From Niastella populi (lineage in GTDB: Bacteria; Bacteroidota; Bacteroidia; Chitinophagales; Chitinophagaceae): a stretch of 64,000 nucleotides of DNA. Each line of letters starts with the position of its first letter. The stretch's first letter is position 1. This document shows positions 1 to 8,713 of the stretch, in pieces. Location: assembly GCF_002078015.1 (NCBI RefSeq), contig NZ_LWBP01000112.1:62001-126000 (forward strand), in the 5' to 3' direction. Position numbers and translations under genes: made by a program. The notes beneath the pieces are model-generated. The model saw nothing but the letters and a program-made list of their open reading frames with translations, was not told the origin of the DNA and did not search any database.

Positions 1-1641
1 AATAACACATCGGTATTGCCCCAGATCCAGTTTTGGAAAGGGGAGATCTCATACCGGTTGAATAAAGTCGATGATGCCATCCGCTATTTTTTCGAATATT
101 TGAAACGCCCGGTTTCATATATAGAGGTTAACCCCAATAATGCCAATTACAGTCTGGGTTATTGTTTTTTGAAACGCGAAAACTATAACCAGGCCCTGGG
201 ATTCTTCGAAAAAGTGGTTGTCAATCCGAAGATCAATGCCAATCCGCTGGAGCAGGACGCTTACGTTCGCAGTGCCGATTGTTATTATATGAACCGCGAT
301 TACAAAAAAGCCCTCGCGATGTACGATAAAGTGATCGGTTATTCGTGGGCCGCAGGTGACTATGCCACTTTTCAAAAGGCCATGATCACGGGTGTGAGCA
401 ATGAAAAAGAGAAGATCACCCTGTTGGCCAGCATCAGCCGCCGTTATCCGCAATCGAACTTATCGGCCGACGCCAATATGGAAGTGGCCACCACCCATAT
501 TGCTGCTGAAAATTTTCGCGAAGCCCTTCCTTATTTAAAGAATGTTGTGAACGATCCGGTTTCTTCATTGAAGCCAAAGGCCTATTTAAAAATGGGAATT
601 GCCTATTACAACCTGAACAACGATAACGAGGCGTTGAAGCAATATGCAACCGTTTTGCAGCAGTTTCCCAATTCAACCGAAGCGGAAGCTGCGCTCGAGA
701 ACTCCCGGATCATTTATGTTGAGCAGGGTAAAACAAGCGAATACGTAGCATTTGCCCGTTCAATGGGTAAGGAAATTACCACCAACCAGGAAGATGAGCT
801 GATGTATCAGCAGGCAGAAGTGCAATTCAATAATGGGAACTTCCCCAGTGCAGCCAAAAAATTTGAGGAATATCTTGCCCGGTTCCCTGAAGGCAAATTT
901 GCGCTGGAAGCATTGTATTATAAAAGTGAAATTTATTATAACCAGAAAGACTGGAAAAAAGCTGCAGACGGATATGAGAAGCTGAGCGAACTGGTGCCCA
1001 ATAAATTTGGCGAAAAAGCATTGCTCAACGCAGCCCGGCTGAACTTCTTTGAATTGAAGAATTACGAAAAAGCAGAAAAGTATTTTATTAAACTGAAAGA
1101 TTTTGCTACTTCGCAGGAAAATAAACTCGAAGCCATGCGCGGATTACTGCGAAGCCAGTTCCAGCTGCAAAAATGGAACGATGCCGTTACCAATGCCAAA
1201 GACCTGTTGAACCAGAAAGGTATTGGTTCCGATGATAAAGTGATAGCCAATATGGCTATTGCCAAATCATTCCACACATCAAATCAATGCGATCAGGCGA
1301 TCAGTTATTACCGTCAGGTAGTTTCATTGAATAAATCGGCTTATGGGGCGGAAGCCCGTTACGGAATTGCTCAGTGCTTCTTTGTACAGGACCGCTTGTC
1401 AGATGCCGAAAAAGCGGCATTCGAGGTGGTGAACAAATCAGGTTCTTATGAAGTATGGGTAACCAGGGCTTATTTGTTACTGGGTGATATCTACCTGAAA
1501 CAGAAAGATTATTTCAATGCAAAAGCTACGTTCCAAAGCATTGTAGACAATGCCAAACTGGAAGACGTGCGCCAGGAAGCGGATAAGAAATTGAAACAAA
1601 CCCAGGAAGAGGAAAGAAAGAACAGTAAAGTAGGAGGGTAA
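1..1641 (+). CDS. Tetratricopeptide-repeat protein, 5' end outside window
   Basis: The C-terminal 546 residues of a larger protein are visible. The frame is open from the first base, and the first possible initiator is a TTG at 16, so the true start lies upstream. The sequence is a run of degenerate 34-36 residue helical hairpins with TPR spacing (YYNLNNDNEALKQY and YYNQKDWKKAADGYEKL are typical) and ends in a charged tail. TPR proteins are scaffolds. Here the next gene downstream is an outer-membrane beta-barrel, so a periplasmic or envelope assembly role is inferred, not shown. No catalytic motif is visible. Confidence 0.85.
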   Translation, partial: NNTSVLPQIQFWKGEISYRLNKVDDAIRYFFEYLKRPVSYIEVNPNNANYSLGYCFLKRENYNQALGFFEKVVVNPKINANPLEQDAYVRSADCYYMNRDYKKALAMYDKVIGYSWAAGDYATFQKAMITGVSNEKEKITLLASISRRYPQSNLSADANMEVATTHIAAENFREALPYLKNVVNDPVSSLKPKAYLKMGIAYYNLNNDNEALKQYATVLQQFPNSTEAEAALENSRIIYVEQGKTSEYVAFARSMGKEITTNQEDELMYQQAEVQFNNGNFPSAAKKFEEYLARFPEGKFALEALYYKSEIYYNQKDWKKAADGYEKLSELVPNKFGEKALLNAARLNFFELKNYEKAEKYFIKLKDFATSQENKLEAMRGLLRSQFQLQKWNDAVTNAKDLLNQKGIGSDDKVIANMAIAKSFHTSNQCDQAISYYRQVVSLNKSAYGAEARYGIAQCFFVQDRLSDAEKAAFEVVNKSGSYEVWVTRAYLLLGDIYLKQKDYFNAKATFQSIVDNAKLEDVRQEADKKLKQTQEEERKNSKVGG

Positions 1642-1649
1642 GGATGACG

Positions 1650-1773
1650 AATATTGAACTGAAGAACATCGAATGTTGAAGTATAATATAGTTTCGTTAT
1701 GTCTTTTGCATTTCACTCGACATTCAACATTGGACATACGATATTCGACATTGAACATTGGATATTCGATATT
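1650..1773. repeat. Paired short-period array (GAATGTTGAAG family)
   Basis: The left arm (1650-1689) carries GAATGTTGAAG-type words. The right arm (1718-1770) carries their reverse complement (ACATTCAACATTGGACAT and similar) in tandem with a period near 9-10. The arms can fold on each other and fill the gap before the next gene. Confidence 0.6.
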
Positions 1774-1796
1774 ATTAAAAAGAACATCGTTTTCAG

Positions 1797-3458
1797 ATGA
1801 ATAAACAATTTCGAAAAACAGTTTTCTTTATCAGTGGTTGCTTTTTTGGTGTTGCTGCAGCACAGGCACAGGAGCCCAATAAAGGGAAAACCATCGATGT
1901 AACCTCTACATTCAAACCGGTATTACGGGAAGCTTCAAAGATCAATTTCAATGCAACCGAGCCTGCAGTCGACACCACAAAACCCAGGCTCAATTACAAT
2001 ATTCCGGCGCAGAATTTATTTTTTACCTATCAGCCCGCAGGCGTACACCCGGTGGCTTTGAAGGTTGATTCAATGAATGCCTGGCAATCGAGCAATTACA
2101 TAAAAGCGGGTATAGGTAACATTCATCAGCCATTTGTAAAGGCAGGCTTTAGTTTTGGCGATGGCAGACAAACCTTCTTTAACCTGTTTGCCAATCACTA
2201 TACGTCGAAGGGCGAATTGCCTTTTCAGAAGAACAGCCAAACCAGTGTAGCGGCAGCAGGTACATATAAAACCACAAAGAACCTCGAGTGGAATGCCGGT
2301 TTGGGTTTCCGCAGCGATGATTATTATTTGTACGGCTTCAAACCATCTGATCTGCCATATACCAAGGAGGATCTGCGGCAACGTTTTCAAACCATTGAAG
2401 GAAAAATTGATTTTCGTAATCTTAGTTCAACCGAGTTTGGGCTCAATTACCATCCCAGTATAAAAGTGAGCAGCTTTAGCGACAAACACGATCCTAAGGG
2501 AAGTGAGATCAACACGGTAGTGAACCTGCCGCTGGAAAAGACTTTTGGCGATGATGAGAAGTTTGCGTTCAACATTGGCGCCACAGCCGACCTCACGAAT
2601 TACAAACGCGACGATAATAACAAGTTAAATATCAAGAATAACTTATACCAGATTGCGACAGCGGTGTCGGTTAAGACAAACAACTTTAACCTGCACGCAG
2701 GTATTTTGCCCAGCTGGGATCAGAAGAAGTTTCACATGTTGCCGAATATTATGGCGGATATCACTACCGGCGACCGGCAGTTTACTTTGCAGGTGGGTTG
2801 GGTAGGGTACTACCAGAAGGGATCGTACCAGCGTTTTGCATCCATTAACCCATGGCTGGCGCAGCCCGATACATTGATTAATACGCGGGCTATCGATCTG
2901 TATGGCGGAATAAAAGGTTCACTGGGCGACCATTTTACCTATTCAGCCAAACTGGGCATAGTTACTTATCACGACATGCCCCTGTTCGTAAACGATTCGA
3001 TCGATGGCGGCAAATCATTTAAAATACGGTATGAACCAAAGATGAACGACCTGCAATTGCATAGTGAGCTGGGATATACCGTTGGCGAAAAGTTCAGTGC
3101 AACGGCCGGTTTAACAATCAATAATTATTTCAACCTCGAGCGCGAAAAAGACGCTTATGGGCTGATACCGGTAGAGCTGAATGCCGCCATTCGCTGGCAG
3201 CTGATAAAAGACCTGTTCTTTTACAGTGAACTGTGGGCCTGGACCAAGCCAAAATATCTTACCAAAGATGGCGACAGCTTCAAAGGCGACAATGCATTGG
3301 ACCTGAATGCCGGCGCCGAATTCAGGATAACAAAGAACTTCAACCTGTGGGTACAACTTAATAATTTGTTAAATGACAGGTACCAGCGCTGGAACCAGTA
3401 CGAAGTGTTCGGCTTCAGCATTATGGGTGGTATAACTTATTCATTTAATACGAAATAA
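1797..3458 (+). CDS. TonB-dependent-receptor-like outer-membrane beta-barrel protein
   Basis: 553 residues. It begins with a signal peptide ending near AAAQAQ, so it is exported. A short conserved stretch (KTIDVTSTFKPVLREASKINFNA) is followed by many alternating amphipathic strands with aromatic girdles, and the C-terminal strand (FGFSIMGGITYSFNTK) ends like a Bacteroidota outer-membrane barrel. LNAGAEFRITKNFNLWVQLNNLLNDRYQRW is typical of the last strands of TonB-dependent receptors. At 553 residues it is much shorter than a SusC and shows no clear plug domain, so it may be a porin-like relative, not an active importer. It lies 155 bp after the TPR gene and probably forms an envelope unit with it. 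Confidence 0.7.
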   Translation: MNKQFRKTVFFISGCFFGVAAAQAQEPNKGKTIDVTSTFKPVLREASKINFNATEPAVDTTKPRLNYNIPAQNLFFTYQPAGVHPVALKVDSMNAWQSSNYIKAGIGNIHQPFVKAGFSFGDGRQTFFNLFANHYTSKGELPFQKNSQTSVAAAGTYKTTKNLEWNAGLGFRSDDYYLYGFKPSDLPYTKEDLRQRFQTIEGKIDFRNLSSTEFGLNYHPSIKVSSFSDKHDPKGSEINTVVNLPLEKTFGDDEKFAFNIGATADLTNYKRDDNNKLNIKNNLYQIATAVSVKTNNFNLHAGILPSWDQKKFHMLPNIMADITTGDRQFTLQVGWVGYYQKGSYQRFASINPWLAQPDTLINTRAIDLYGGIKGSLGDHFTYSAKLGIVTYHDMPLFVNDSIDGGKSFKIRYEPKMNDLQLHSELGYTVGEKFSATAGLTINNYFNLEREKDAYGLIPVELNAAIRWQLIKDLFFYSELWAWTKPKYLTKDGDSFKGDNALDLNAGAEFRITKNFNLWVQLNNLLNDRYQRWNQYEVFGFSIMGGITYSFNTK

Positions 3459-3580
3459 GGCGGAACGCTTAAGGCTTAAGCTTAACGCTGGTTCCCGTCA
3501 TGAGTGTTTCCCGATCTGACTAAGGCATTCCGAAATTCGGACTGACACGTTCGGCCTTCAGCGTTTAGCTTTTAGCCTGG
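3459..3580. repeat. Paired short-period array (CTTAACGC family)
   Basis: The left arm 3459-3491 has words such as GAACGCTTAAGGCTTAAGC. The right arm 3548-3580 has the complementary CAGCGTTTAGCTTTTAGCC. The palindrome CCGAAATTCGG (3530-3540) lies between them. Confidence 0.55.
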
Positions 3581-3659
3581 CCTGGGGATAAAGGTTTTAA
3601 CATGTTTGTGCTTCCATTACCGGAAATTTTTTGTTCTTTGCAGAAGTAAACAGAATATT

Positions 3660-4346
3660 ATGAATAATGTGCTGGTAAGTTATCTGCTTCAACATAAAAG
3701 CATCAGTATTCCGGGACTGGGTTCAATGTATATTGAGCGTATCCCTGCGCAGACTGACTTTGTGAACCGTCGTATTCTGCCACCTGACTATCATTTTCGT
3801 TTCGATAAATATTTCGATGCTCCCGATAAAGATTTTTTCACCTACCTGGCAAAACAACAGGACATTGCCGATTATGAAGCCATTAAATGGTATAATGAGT
3901 GGGCATACGAGCTGCGGAGTAAATTGCGGGAAGGACAGAACGTAGAATGGGCCGGAATAGGCACGCTGAAAAAGGATATATCAGGAGAAATCGTATTCGA
4001 ATCTGCAGGCCGTATTCCCAGTTTGCAGGAGCCAACGCCGGCCAACCGGGTTATTCATACCCATAGCCAGCATACTATGCTGGTGGGCGACCAGGAAGTG
4101 ACCCGGAAGATCTCTAATGTCGACACTAACAGCCCAATTTCAGATAACAATAATGTTATATCCGGTGATGAGCAGGTGCCTGATTATCCACCCTATCCGG
4201 AAGAGCCGCCTAAAAAGCGGGGCTGGTGGATCTTCGCACTGGTAATTGTCGCCCTGGCGTTGACGGTGATCTTTTTCAGGGTATATAAAAACGGCTTTGT
4301 AACATCCGCAGCAGGTAATCAGCAGCGGATCAATGCAGCGCCCTGA
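3660..4346 (+). CDS. CCDC81-type HU-domain protein with one membrane helix
   Basis: 228 residues from the ATG at 3660. The frame opens at 3606, but those 18 codons overlap a promoter-like TTCTTTGC element near 3640, so the later ATG is preferred. Residues 1-120 resemble the two tandem CCDC81-like prokaryotic HU domains of Bacteroidota: MNNVLVSYLLQHKSISIPGLG opens domain 1, and the REGQNVEWAGIGTLKKD stretch marks domain 2. A proline-rich linker (YPPYPEEPPKK) leads to one hydrophobic helix (WWIFALVIVALALTVIFF). Many relatives end in a peptidoglycan-binding SPOR domain. Here only about 16 residues follow the helix, so that domain is absent. The function is unknown; a membrane-anchored HU fold could link nucleoid and envelope. 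Confidence 0.7.
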   Translation: MNNVLVSYLLQHKSISIPGLGSMYIERIPAQTDFVNRRILPPDYHFRFDKYFDAPDKDFFTYLAKQQDIADYEAIKWYNEWAYELRSKLREGQNVEWAGIGTLKKDISGEIVFESAGRIPSLQEPTPANRVIHTHSQHTMLVGDQEVTRKISNVDTNSPISDNNNVISGDEQVPDYPPYPEEPPKKRGWWIFALVIVALALTVIFFRVYKNGFVTSAAGNQQRINAAP

Positions 4347-4402
4347 TATTTTTCTTTTAAACAACCTGTTTCTTTCTTTTCTTTGCAGGTCATAAATACC
4401 TG

Positions 4403-5302
4403 ATGTCATCACCTATTCATTATACCACCTGCCCTGCCTGCGATTCGTCAGACATTCATTGTGTATTGGCATCAAAGGATTTTACGGTATCGCATAAAAT
4501 GTTCGAAATTTGGGAATGTGCCCGTTGTACCATGCGATTTACCCAGGATGTACCACAACAGGATGATATAGCCGCTTATTACCAGTCGGATAATTATATT
4601 TCACACAGCAATACCAGCAAAGGACTGGTGAACAGGTTATACCACCGCGTGCGAGAACGTAGTTTAAAAAATAAAAGAAAATTAGTACAGTCGTACACCA
4701 ATGCCGAAAGCATGCCCCGCCTGCTCGATGTTGGTTGTGGCATTGGCGCCTTCATGGACCATATGCGGCAGCATGGCTGGCTGGTTGAAGGGGTTGAGCC
4801 CAGTGAAACCGCACGCAACCTGGCCGTAAAACAATATGGGCTGTACGTTTATCCGCCCGATAAGTTCTTCGATAAATCTTTCGGTGATTTTGATATCATA
4901 ACCATGTGGCATGTGCTCGAGCATGTGCACCTGTTGAACGAATACATGTACCGGCTGAAAGAGCTGCTTCGTCCGCAGGGCACCCTGTTCATTGCCGTTC
5001 CCAATTATACCAGCTACGATGCCACCAAATACGGAGCGCATTGGGCGGCGTATGATGTTCCCCGCCATCTGTATCATTTCTCGCCCGATTCAATGCGTTT
5101 ACTGGTTGAAAAGCATGGGCTGAAGTTAAAGGCCGTAAAACCCATGTGGTTCGATAGCTTTTATGTAAGCATGCTGAGCGAGAAATATAAATCAGGTAAA
5201 GACAGTGTGTTGAAAGGCGGTATTATGGGGTCAATTTCTAATATCAATACGCTTTTCAATAAGGAGCAGTGTAGTTCGTTGATCTATGTTGTTTCGAAAT
5301 AA
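4403..5302 (+). CDS. Class I SAM-dependent methyltransferase with N-terminal zinc ribbon
   Basis: 299 residues. CPAC at 10-13 and CARC at 39-42 form a probable four-cysteine zinc ribbon. A Rossmann methyltransferase follows, with motif I LLDVGCGIGAFM and the MWHVLEHVHLLNEY stretch typical of the Methyltransf_23 type. Members modify varied small molecules or lipids, and the substrate cannot be read here. It begins 56 bp after the HU gene, with a TTCTTTGCAGG element just upstream that resembles the -7 box of Bacteroidota promoters, so it may have its own transcript. Confidence 0.8.
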   Translation: MSSPIHYTTCPACDSSDIHCVLASKDFTVSHKMFEIWECARCTMRFTQDVPQQDDIAAYYQSDNYISHSNTSKGLVNRLYHRVRERSLKNKRKLVQSYTNAESMPRLLDVGCGIGAFMDHMRQHGWLVEGVEPSETARNLAVKQYGLYVYPPDKFFDKSFGDFDIITMWHVLEHVHLLNEYMYRLKELLRPQGTLFIAVPNYTSYDATKYGAHWAAYDVPRHLYHFSPDSMRLLVEKHGLKLKAVKPMWFDSFYVSMLSEKYKSGKDSVLKGGIMGSISNINTLFNKEQCSSLIYVVSK

Positions 5303-5310
5303 TGCCGGCA

Positions 5311-5496
5311 ATCGTGAAACGTGAAACGGCAAACGTGAAAGGCTCAAACACGCGCCTAACAGCTATTTTAAAGCTAACTATATTCGGAATTTGCTTACAC
5401 TATGCAGCCTTGTAACCTGAAACCTGGAACTGGCTTTCCCGGTAACCGGAAACTGTTTACCGGTACCCGGTACCCCTGCAACCTGTAACGGTTCCA
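5311..5496. repeat. Short-period arrays (CGTGAAA and TGTAACC families)
   Basis: CGTGAAACGTGAAACGGCAA-type 7-nt repeats (5313-5348) are followed by TGTAACCTGAAACCTGGAAC-type 7-8 nt repeats (5410-5492). They occupy the gap between two convergent genes. No obvious terminator is present. Confidence 0.5.
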
Positions 5497-5534
5497 TAAA
5501 TACCTAAAAGTTCAAAGTTAGTATTGGGCTCCTG

Positions 5535-6356
5535 CTATTGGATCTTTATCTCGTAAATGAACGGCCATCTTTTTCCTGTAACAAGTATTCTATTGTTGGC
5601 GCTATCATAGGCGATGCCATTCAGCACATCGGCGCCGGGGCGCAGGGACGAGGCTTCCCTTTGCAGATTTTCCAGGTTGATACGGCCGACTACCATTCCG
5701 GTGCCGGGGTCAATTTTCAGAATATAGGACGTTTCCCACTGGTTGGCATAAATGTACCCGTTGATATACTCCAGTTCGTTGAGGTTGGGAACAGGGCCGT
5801 TGTTATCGGTTACCCGTAGAATATTCAATAATTTAAGCGAATCGGGGGTAAGGTAATAGAGGTTGCTGCTGCCATCGCTCATGATGAGGCTGGCAGAGTC
5901 ATGCGTTAAACCCCAGCCTTCTTTGGCAGGTAGTTTGAATTCGCCGAGCTTTTTAAAAGTATTGGCATCGTATATAAAGCCAACCTTGCTGGTCCAGGTA
6001 AGCTGGTAAAGTTTATCATTAAAAATAGTAATGCCTTCGCCGAAGTGTTTTGTTTTATCGAGCTGCACTTTGGTGGTCACCTTGCCGGTTTTCAGGTCGG
6101 CGATACCCAGTTCGGAAGGGTAGGGGCTTTCGTCGGCATTTCCGCCTGAGCTTTCAAAAAGCTGCCCTTTATAGAATTCAAGCCCTTCGGTGAAATAAGA
6201 TGTGTCGTGCGGAAATTTATTGACCACGGCATATTGAATGGCAGGTGGCGGCGGCGCAGCGTTATTGCTGGTGTTGTCAGTGTTGTTTGTGCCGGCTTCG
6301 TTACAGGCAGCCAGCGTGGTAAAGAGAACGATAGCTGCAATAGATACTTTCTTCAT
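5535..6356 (-). CDS. Glutaminyl-peptide cyclotransferase, lipoprotein
   Basis: 273 residues. The signal peptide ends in the lipobox LAAC (Cys18), so the enzyme is lipid-anchored outside the inner membrane. The body matches the beta-propeller glutamine cyclotransferase family (Glu_cyclase_2): NKFPHDTSYFTEGLEFYKG at the start, then FGEGITIFNDKLYQLTW, LNELEYINGYIYANQW and DVLNGIAYDSANNRILVTGK. The family converts N-terminal glutamine of peptides to pyroglutamate, which protects exported proteins. A low-complexity linker of Asn, Thr and Pro separates the anchor from the propeller. A TATTTTTG element lies about 20 bp upstream of the start on this strand. Confidence 0.88.
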   Translation of the reverse strand: MKKVSIAAIVLFTTLAACNEAGTNNTDNTSNNAAPPPPAIQYAVVNKFPHDTSYFTEGLEFYKGQLFESSGGNADESPYPSELGIADLKTGKVTTKVQLDKTKHFGEGITIFNDKLYQLTWTSKVGFIYDANTFKKLGEFKLPAKEGWGLTHDSASLIMSDGSSNLYYLTPDSLKLLNILRVTDNNGPVPNLNELEYINGYIYANQWETSYILKIDPGTGMVVGRINLENLQREASSLRPGADVLNGIAYDSANNRILVTGKRWPFIYEIKIQ

Positions 6357-6375
6357 AATAAAGGGAGTAAGCTGT

Positions 6376-6383
6376 CAAAAATA
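6376..6383 (-). promoter_or_regulatory. -7 promoter element TATTTTTG of the glutaminyl cyclase gene
   Basis: Reads TATTTTTG on the minus strand, a full match to the Bacteroidota TAnnTTTG box, 20 bp from the ATG. No TTTG is seen at -33. Confidence 0.4.
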
Positions 6384-6566
6384 CGATCGGAAAGATAAGT
6401 AAAGCTGACAGAATAATTAATTTTTGAATTTATTGGGATTTACGGGTAAGGCGGTTTGCGCGGGGGCAATATTCCGGTAACGTGACAAACGGGCGGGCGC
6501 AGAATTTTGAGGGTTTAAACAATTCCATTTGTTTTGTACCTGTTCTGTGCGTTCATATTTCGGGTT

Positions 6567-6604
6567 ACACGGTTATTGCCGAAAATGACACGGTTATTGT
6601 CGAA
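6567..6604. promoter_or_regulatory. Direct repeat ACACGGTTATTGyCGAA, 21-bp phase
   Basis: ACACGGTTATTGCCGAA (6567) recurs as ACACGGTTATTGTCGAA (6588). The two copies are 17 bp long, 16 of 17 identical, and exactly 21 bp apart, about two helical turns. This spacing is typical of tandem sites bound by LytTR-type response regulators. The repeat lies some 250 bp upstream of the broken secreted gene. Regulator unknown. Confidence 0.4.
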
Positions 6605-6851
6605 TCAGCACGAATATTAAAAATAATTAGTGTCTAATGATAAATGCGATAGTTTTGAATTGTGTAATCAGCGCAGACCATTATCGATTAATTACCCCAA
6701 CCCAAACGACTGTTTTATGAGCAGGCCTTATTATTATTTGTTTTATCCTCACGTAAGCGATCTTCCCTTGAAGCCGGATATTTCTTACCGGAAATAATAC
6801 AACGATGGTGCCATATTGAAGGTATTCCGCTTTGATTTTCAAACGCGAACT

Positions 6852-7350
6852 ATGAATTCTATGTCTATACGGCAGATACTGGGTACTGCATGTACCATAC
6901 TTTTGGCAAATTTTATTTCAACAACTGCTTATTCGCAGGAGAAAGGATCATTGGAGATAGATTCCCTGAAGGCTAAAGTTACCGGGCAGGTTAAGAGAGA
7001 ATTGTCAGGTGTATAAGGGCGCTTTCGGTTGCCTGCAACTGATACACTATCGCCATTAAAATTAGTAAAAGCACAAAAGGGAGAACTGAAAGGGATGCTG
7101 ACTGAACCCAAAGCTATTCAGCAACAATTGGTTTCAAAGATCGGGAATTCAGGGGACTTTAACTTTACCAAAAGTGATCGGGGACTGGGCTAGGCCTCTA
7201 CAATTCGAATCAATCACATTATCGGGCAAGAGAACATTAAATAGCTCTTCTACAAACCCTGGACATAGTTTTGAACAACGATTTGATTTAAGGTTAATAG
7301 ATCGTAAAACCTATTACGTATTTCCCAGGGAGTGGAATAGTCATAAGTAA
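6852..7350 (+). pseudogene. Broken gene for a small secreted protein
   Basis: An ATG at 6852 starts a clear signal peptide (ILGTACTILLANFISTTAYSQ) and about 20 mature residues, then a TAA at 7014. The same frame continues open with coding-like sequence (LPATDTLSPLKLVKAQKGEL) to a TAG near 7191. Another frame, open from about 7102, carries LTLPKVIGDWARPLQFES and ends in DRKTYYVFPREWNSHK before a TAA at 7348-7350. The simplest reading is one gene of about 165 residues interrupted by an in-frame stop and a frameshift near 7150. The product is not recognised. It may instead be a short intact peptide of 54 residues followed by unrelated sequence. Confidence 0.45.
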
Positions 7351-7425
7351 AGTATCATGCAAAAGCGCAGAGCTATGTTATTTTACAAGTACAGAATAAG
7401 TATGAATTAATATTAATTTAATTTT

Positions 7426-7779
7426 ATGAGCGGATCACTAATACCTATCACTGATGAAATGAGAATGATCTTTAAGGGTCATTATAATGGGACTATAGAG
7501 TCTCTTCAGATTATATTAACTTCTTTAAAAGAAAAAGAGTATAGCAAAGCGCAGGCCGTAAGATTGCTTCGGGCCGAATTGGAGTTGTCACTAGTTGATG
7601 CTGATAGAATTGTTATGAACGCTACCGCATGGAGTGATGGGAAGGACGGAAATGAAATGTTTCGTGAAGCATTTATAGATGCTGTCACATCTGGTAAGTC
7701 ATTGGACGAGGTTGGAGGATCTGATACAAATATGTTATCAAACGAAAATAAGGGATTTATAAGATCAGATGGCGAATGA
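7426..7779 (+). CDS. Hypothetical protein, 117 aa
   Basis: Begins at an ATG preceded by an AT-rich leader and is soluble, with no signal peptide or membrane segment. The N-terminal two thirds looks helical (GTIESLQIILTSLKEKEYSKAQAVRLLRAELELSL) and the tail is Gly/Ser/Asp-rich. I recognise no family. It sits alone in an AT-rich, gene-poor stretch after a broken gene and is followed 30 bp later by a perfect hairpin. Base and codon use differ from the neighbouring loci (AGA and ATA are frequent), which suggests acquired DNA. An immunity-like or orphan accessory protein is possible but not shown. Confidence 0.5.
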   Translation: MSGSLIPITDEMRMIFKGHYNGTIESLQIILTSLKEKEYSKAQAVRLLRAELELSLVDADRIVMNATAWSDGKDGNEMFREAFIDAVTSGKSLDEVGGSDTNMLSNENKGFIRSDGE

Positions 7780-7809
7780 ATTAGTTGAAAAGTTCACATA
7801 AGTAACATT

Positions 7810-7849
7810 CACATAAGAAAGCCAGGCAACAGCCTGGCTTTCTTATGTG
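7810..7849. other. Perfect 18-bp inverted repeat with AACA loop
   Basis: CACATAAGAAAGCCAGGC (7810-7827) and its exact reverse complement (7832-7849) enclose a 4-nt AACA loop. No T-run follows on either strand, so it is not a textbook terminator. The 10-mer TTCACATAAG is also present just upstream (7793-7802) and again at the left foot of the stem. Confidence 0.8.
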
Positions 7850-8713
7850 CAAGATGAACAGCAGTAAATCGACGGTGGAAACCAGTGTTAACAACAAAAA
7901 GAAGCTCAACATTATACGGAATGTCGGAACATAAAAGCAGAGGCAACCTGAGCGGAACGCGGATATACTTACCTTGGGATATCTGATAATAGGCATACAA
8001 CGGAAGACATGCGTTCCAATGCAGTATCCCCAGTGATGCGAGTAGGCAATTATCAAAGTCAGCGAGCGACAAATTAGTGGGATAATAAGACGTAATGCGG
8101 CCGAAAGCATTCACAAAATCAAGTGCCGAATGGTTAGAACGAGCAAACTTGTAAAGTTTATTGTTGGAGCTAAAAGCCGACCCTCTTAAGAGGGCTACTT
8201 ACTTGAGCATAGTTCGGAAACAGTGAAAAGTAAGAGGAGCGTAATCAATGGAAACATATAATAAGCAAGTACATCATTTTGATCAAACCACCATCTATCG
8301 AACATTGCATTCGGTAGTTTAAGTAGACCGTGAGGGGTAGTATAAAGTTCTTTATGATTTAATTGATTTTTAGAGATTCTAAAGTTTGGCTGTAATATTA
8401 CTATTAGCGAAGTATACGATTACCTGAGGAAACTTATTTTAGATACATCGGTCATGTGCAGTCAAATATTTTTGGTTGTTTAAGGGATTGTTGCAAAGGT
8501 AAATCAGAATAAGCGGTACCGGGCAACAATTTGATAAACGTGCAGTTTTAGAAATACACGTGTCTATTTGGGCAATAAGTGTGCAAAGAGAAATGCTTCA
8601 ACTGTATTTTTTACAATTTTTTTACTCCCTGCTAAAAAATAGTGAGCAAATTTTGCACATATTAGTTTTTTATCTGAAATTAGAACCGCGATATAAAACC
8701 AGAACTTGCCATT
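7850..8713. other. Gene-free AT-rich stretch with several inverted repeats
   Basis: No convincing gene is seen in 860 bp. Clustered hairpins include AAACTT-GTA-AAGTTT (8145-8159), the palindrome CCCTCTTAAGAGGG (8181-8194) and CTTACTT with AAGTAAG (8198-8204 and 8228-8234). The stretch could be a decayed mobile element or a structured RNA. Two minus-strand open frames of about 100 codons across 7781-8114 show no recognisable domain and include the hairpin. Confidence 0.4.

Noticed and set aside
6717-6797. 26-codon frame starting MSRPYYYLFYPH
   Set aside because: Very short, no signal or conserved feature, and no supporting terminator.
7781-8114. Two overlapping minus-strand frames of about 100 codons
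   Set aside because: Both run through the perfect hairpin and overlap each other in different frames; no domain, hydrophobic and Cys/Leu-rich by chance composition.
8140-8260. Group II intron or retron remnant
   Set aside because: Some hairpins fit loosely, but no domain V consensus, no reverse transcriptase and no clear 5' end were found, so it is kept only as a structured region.
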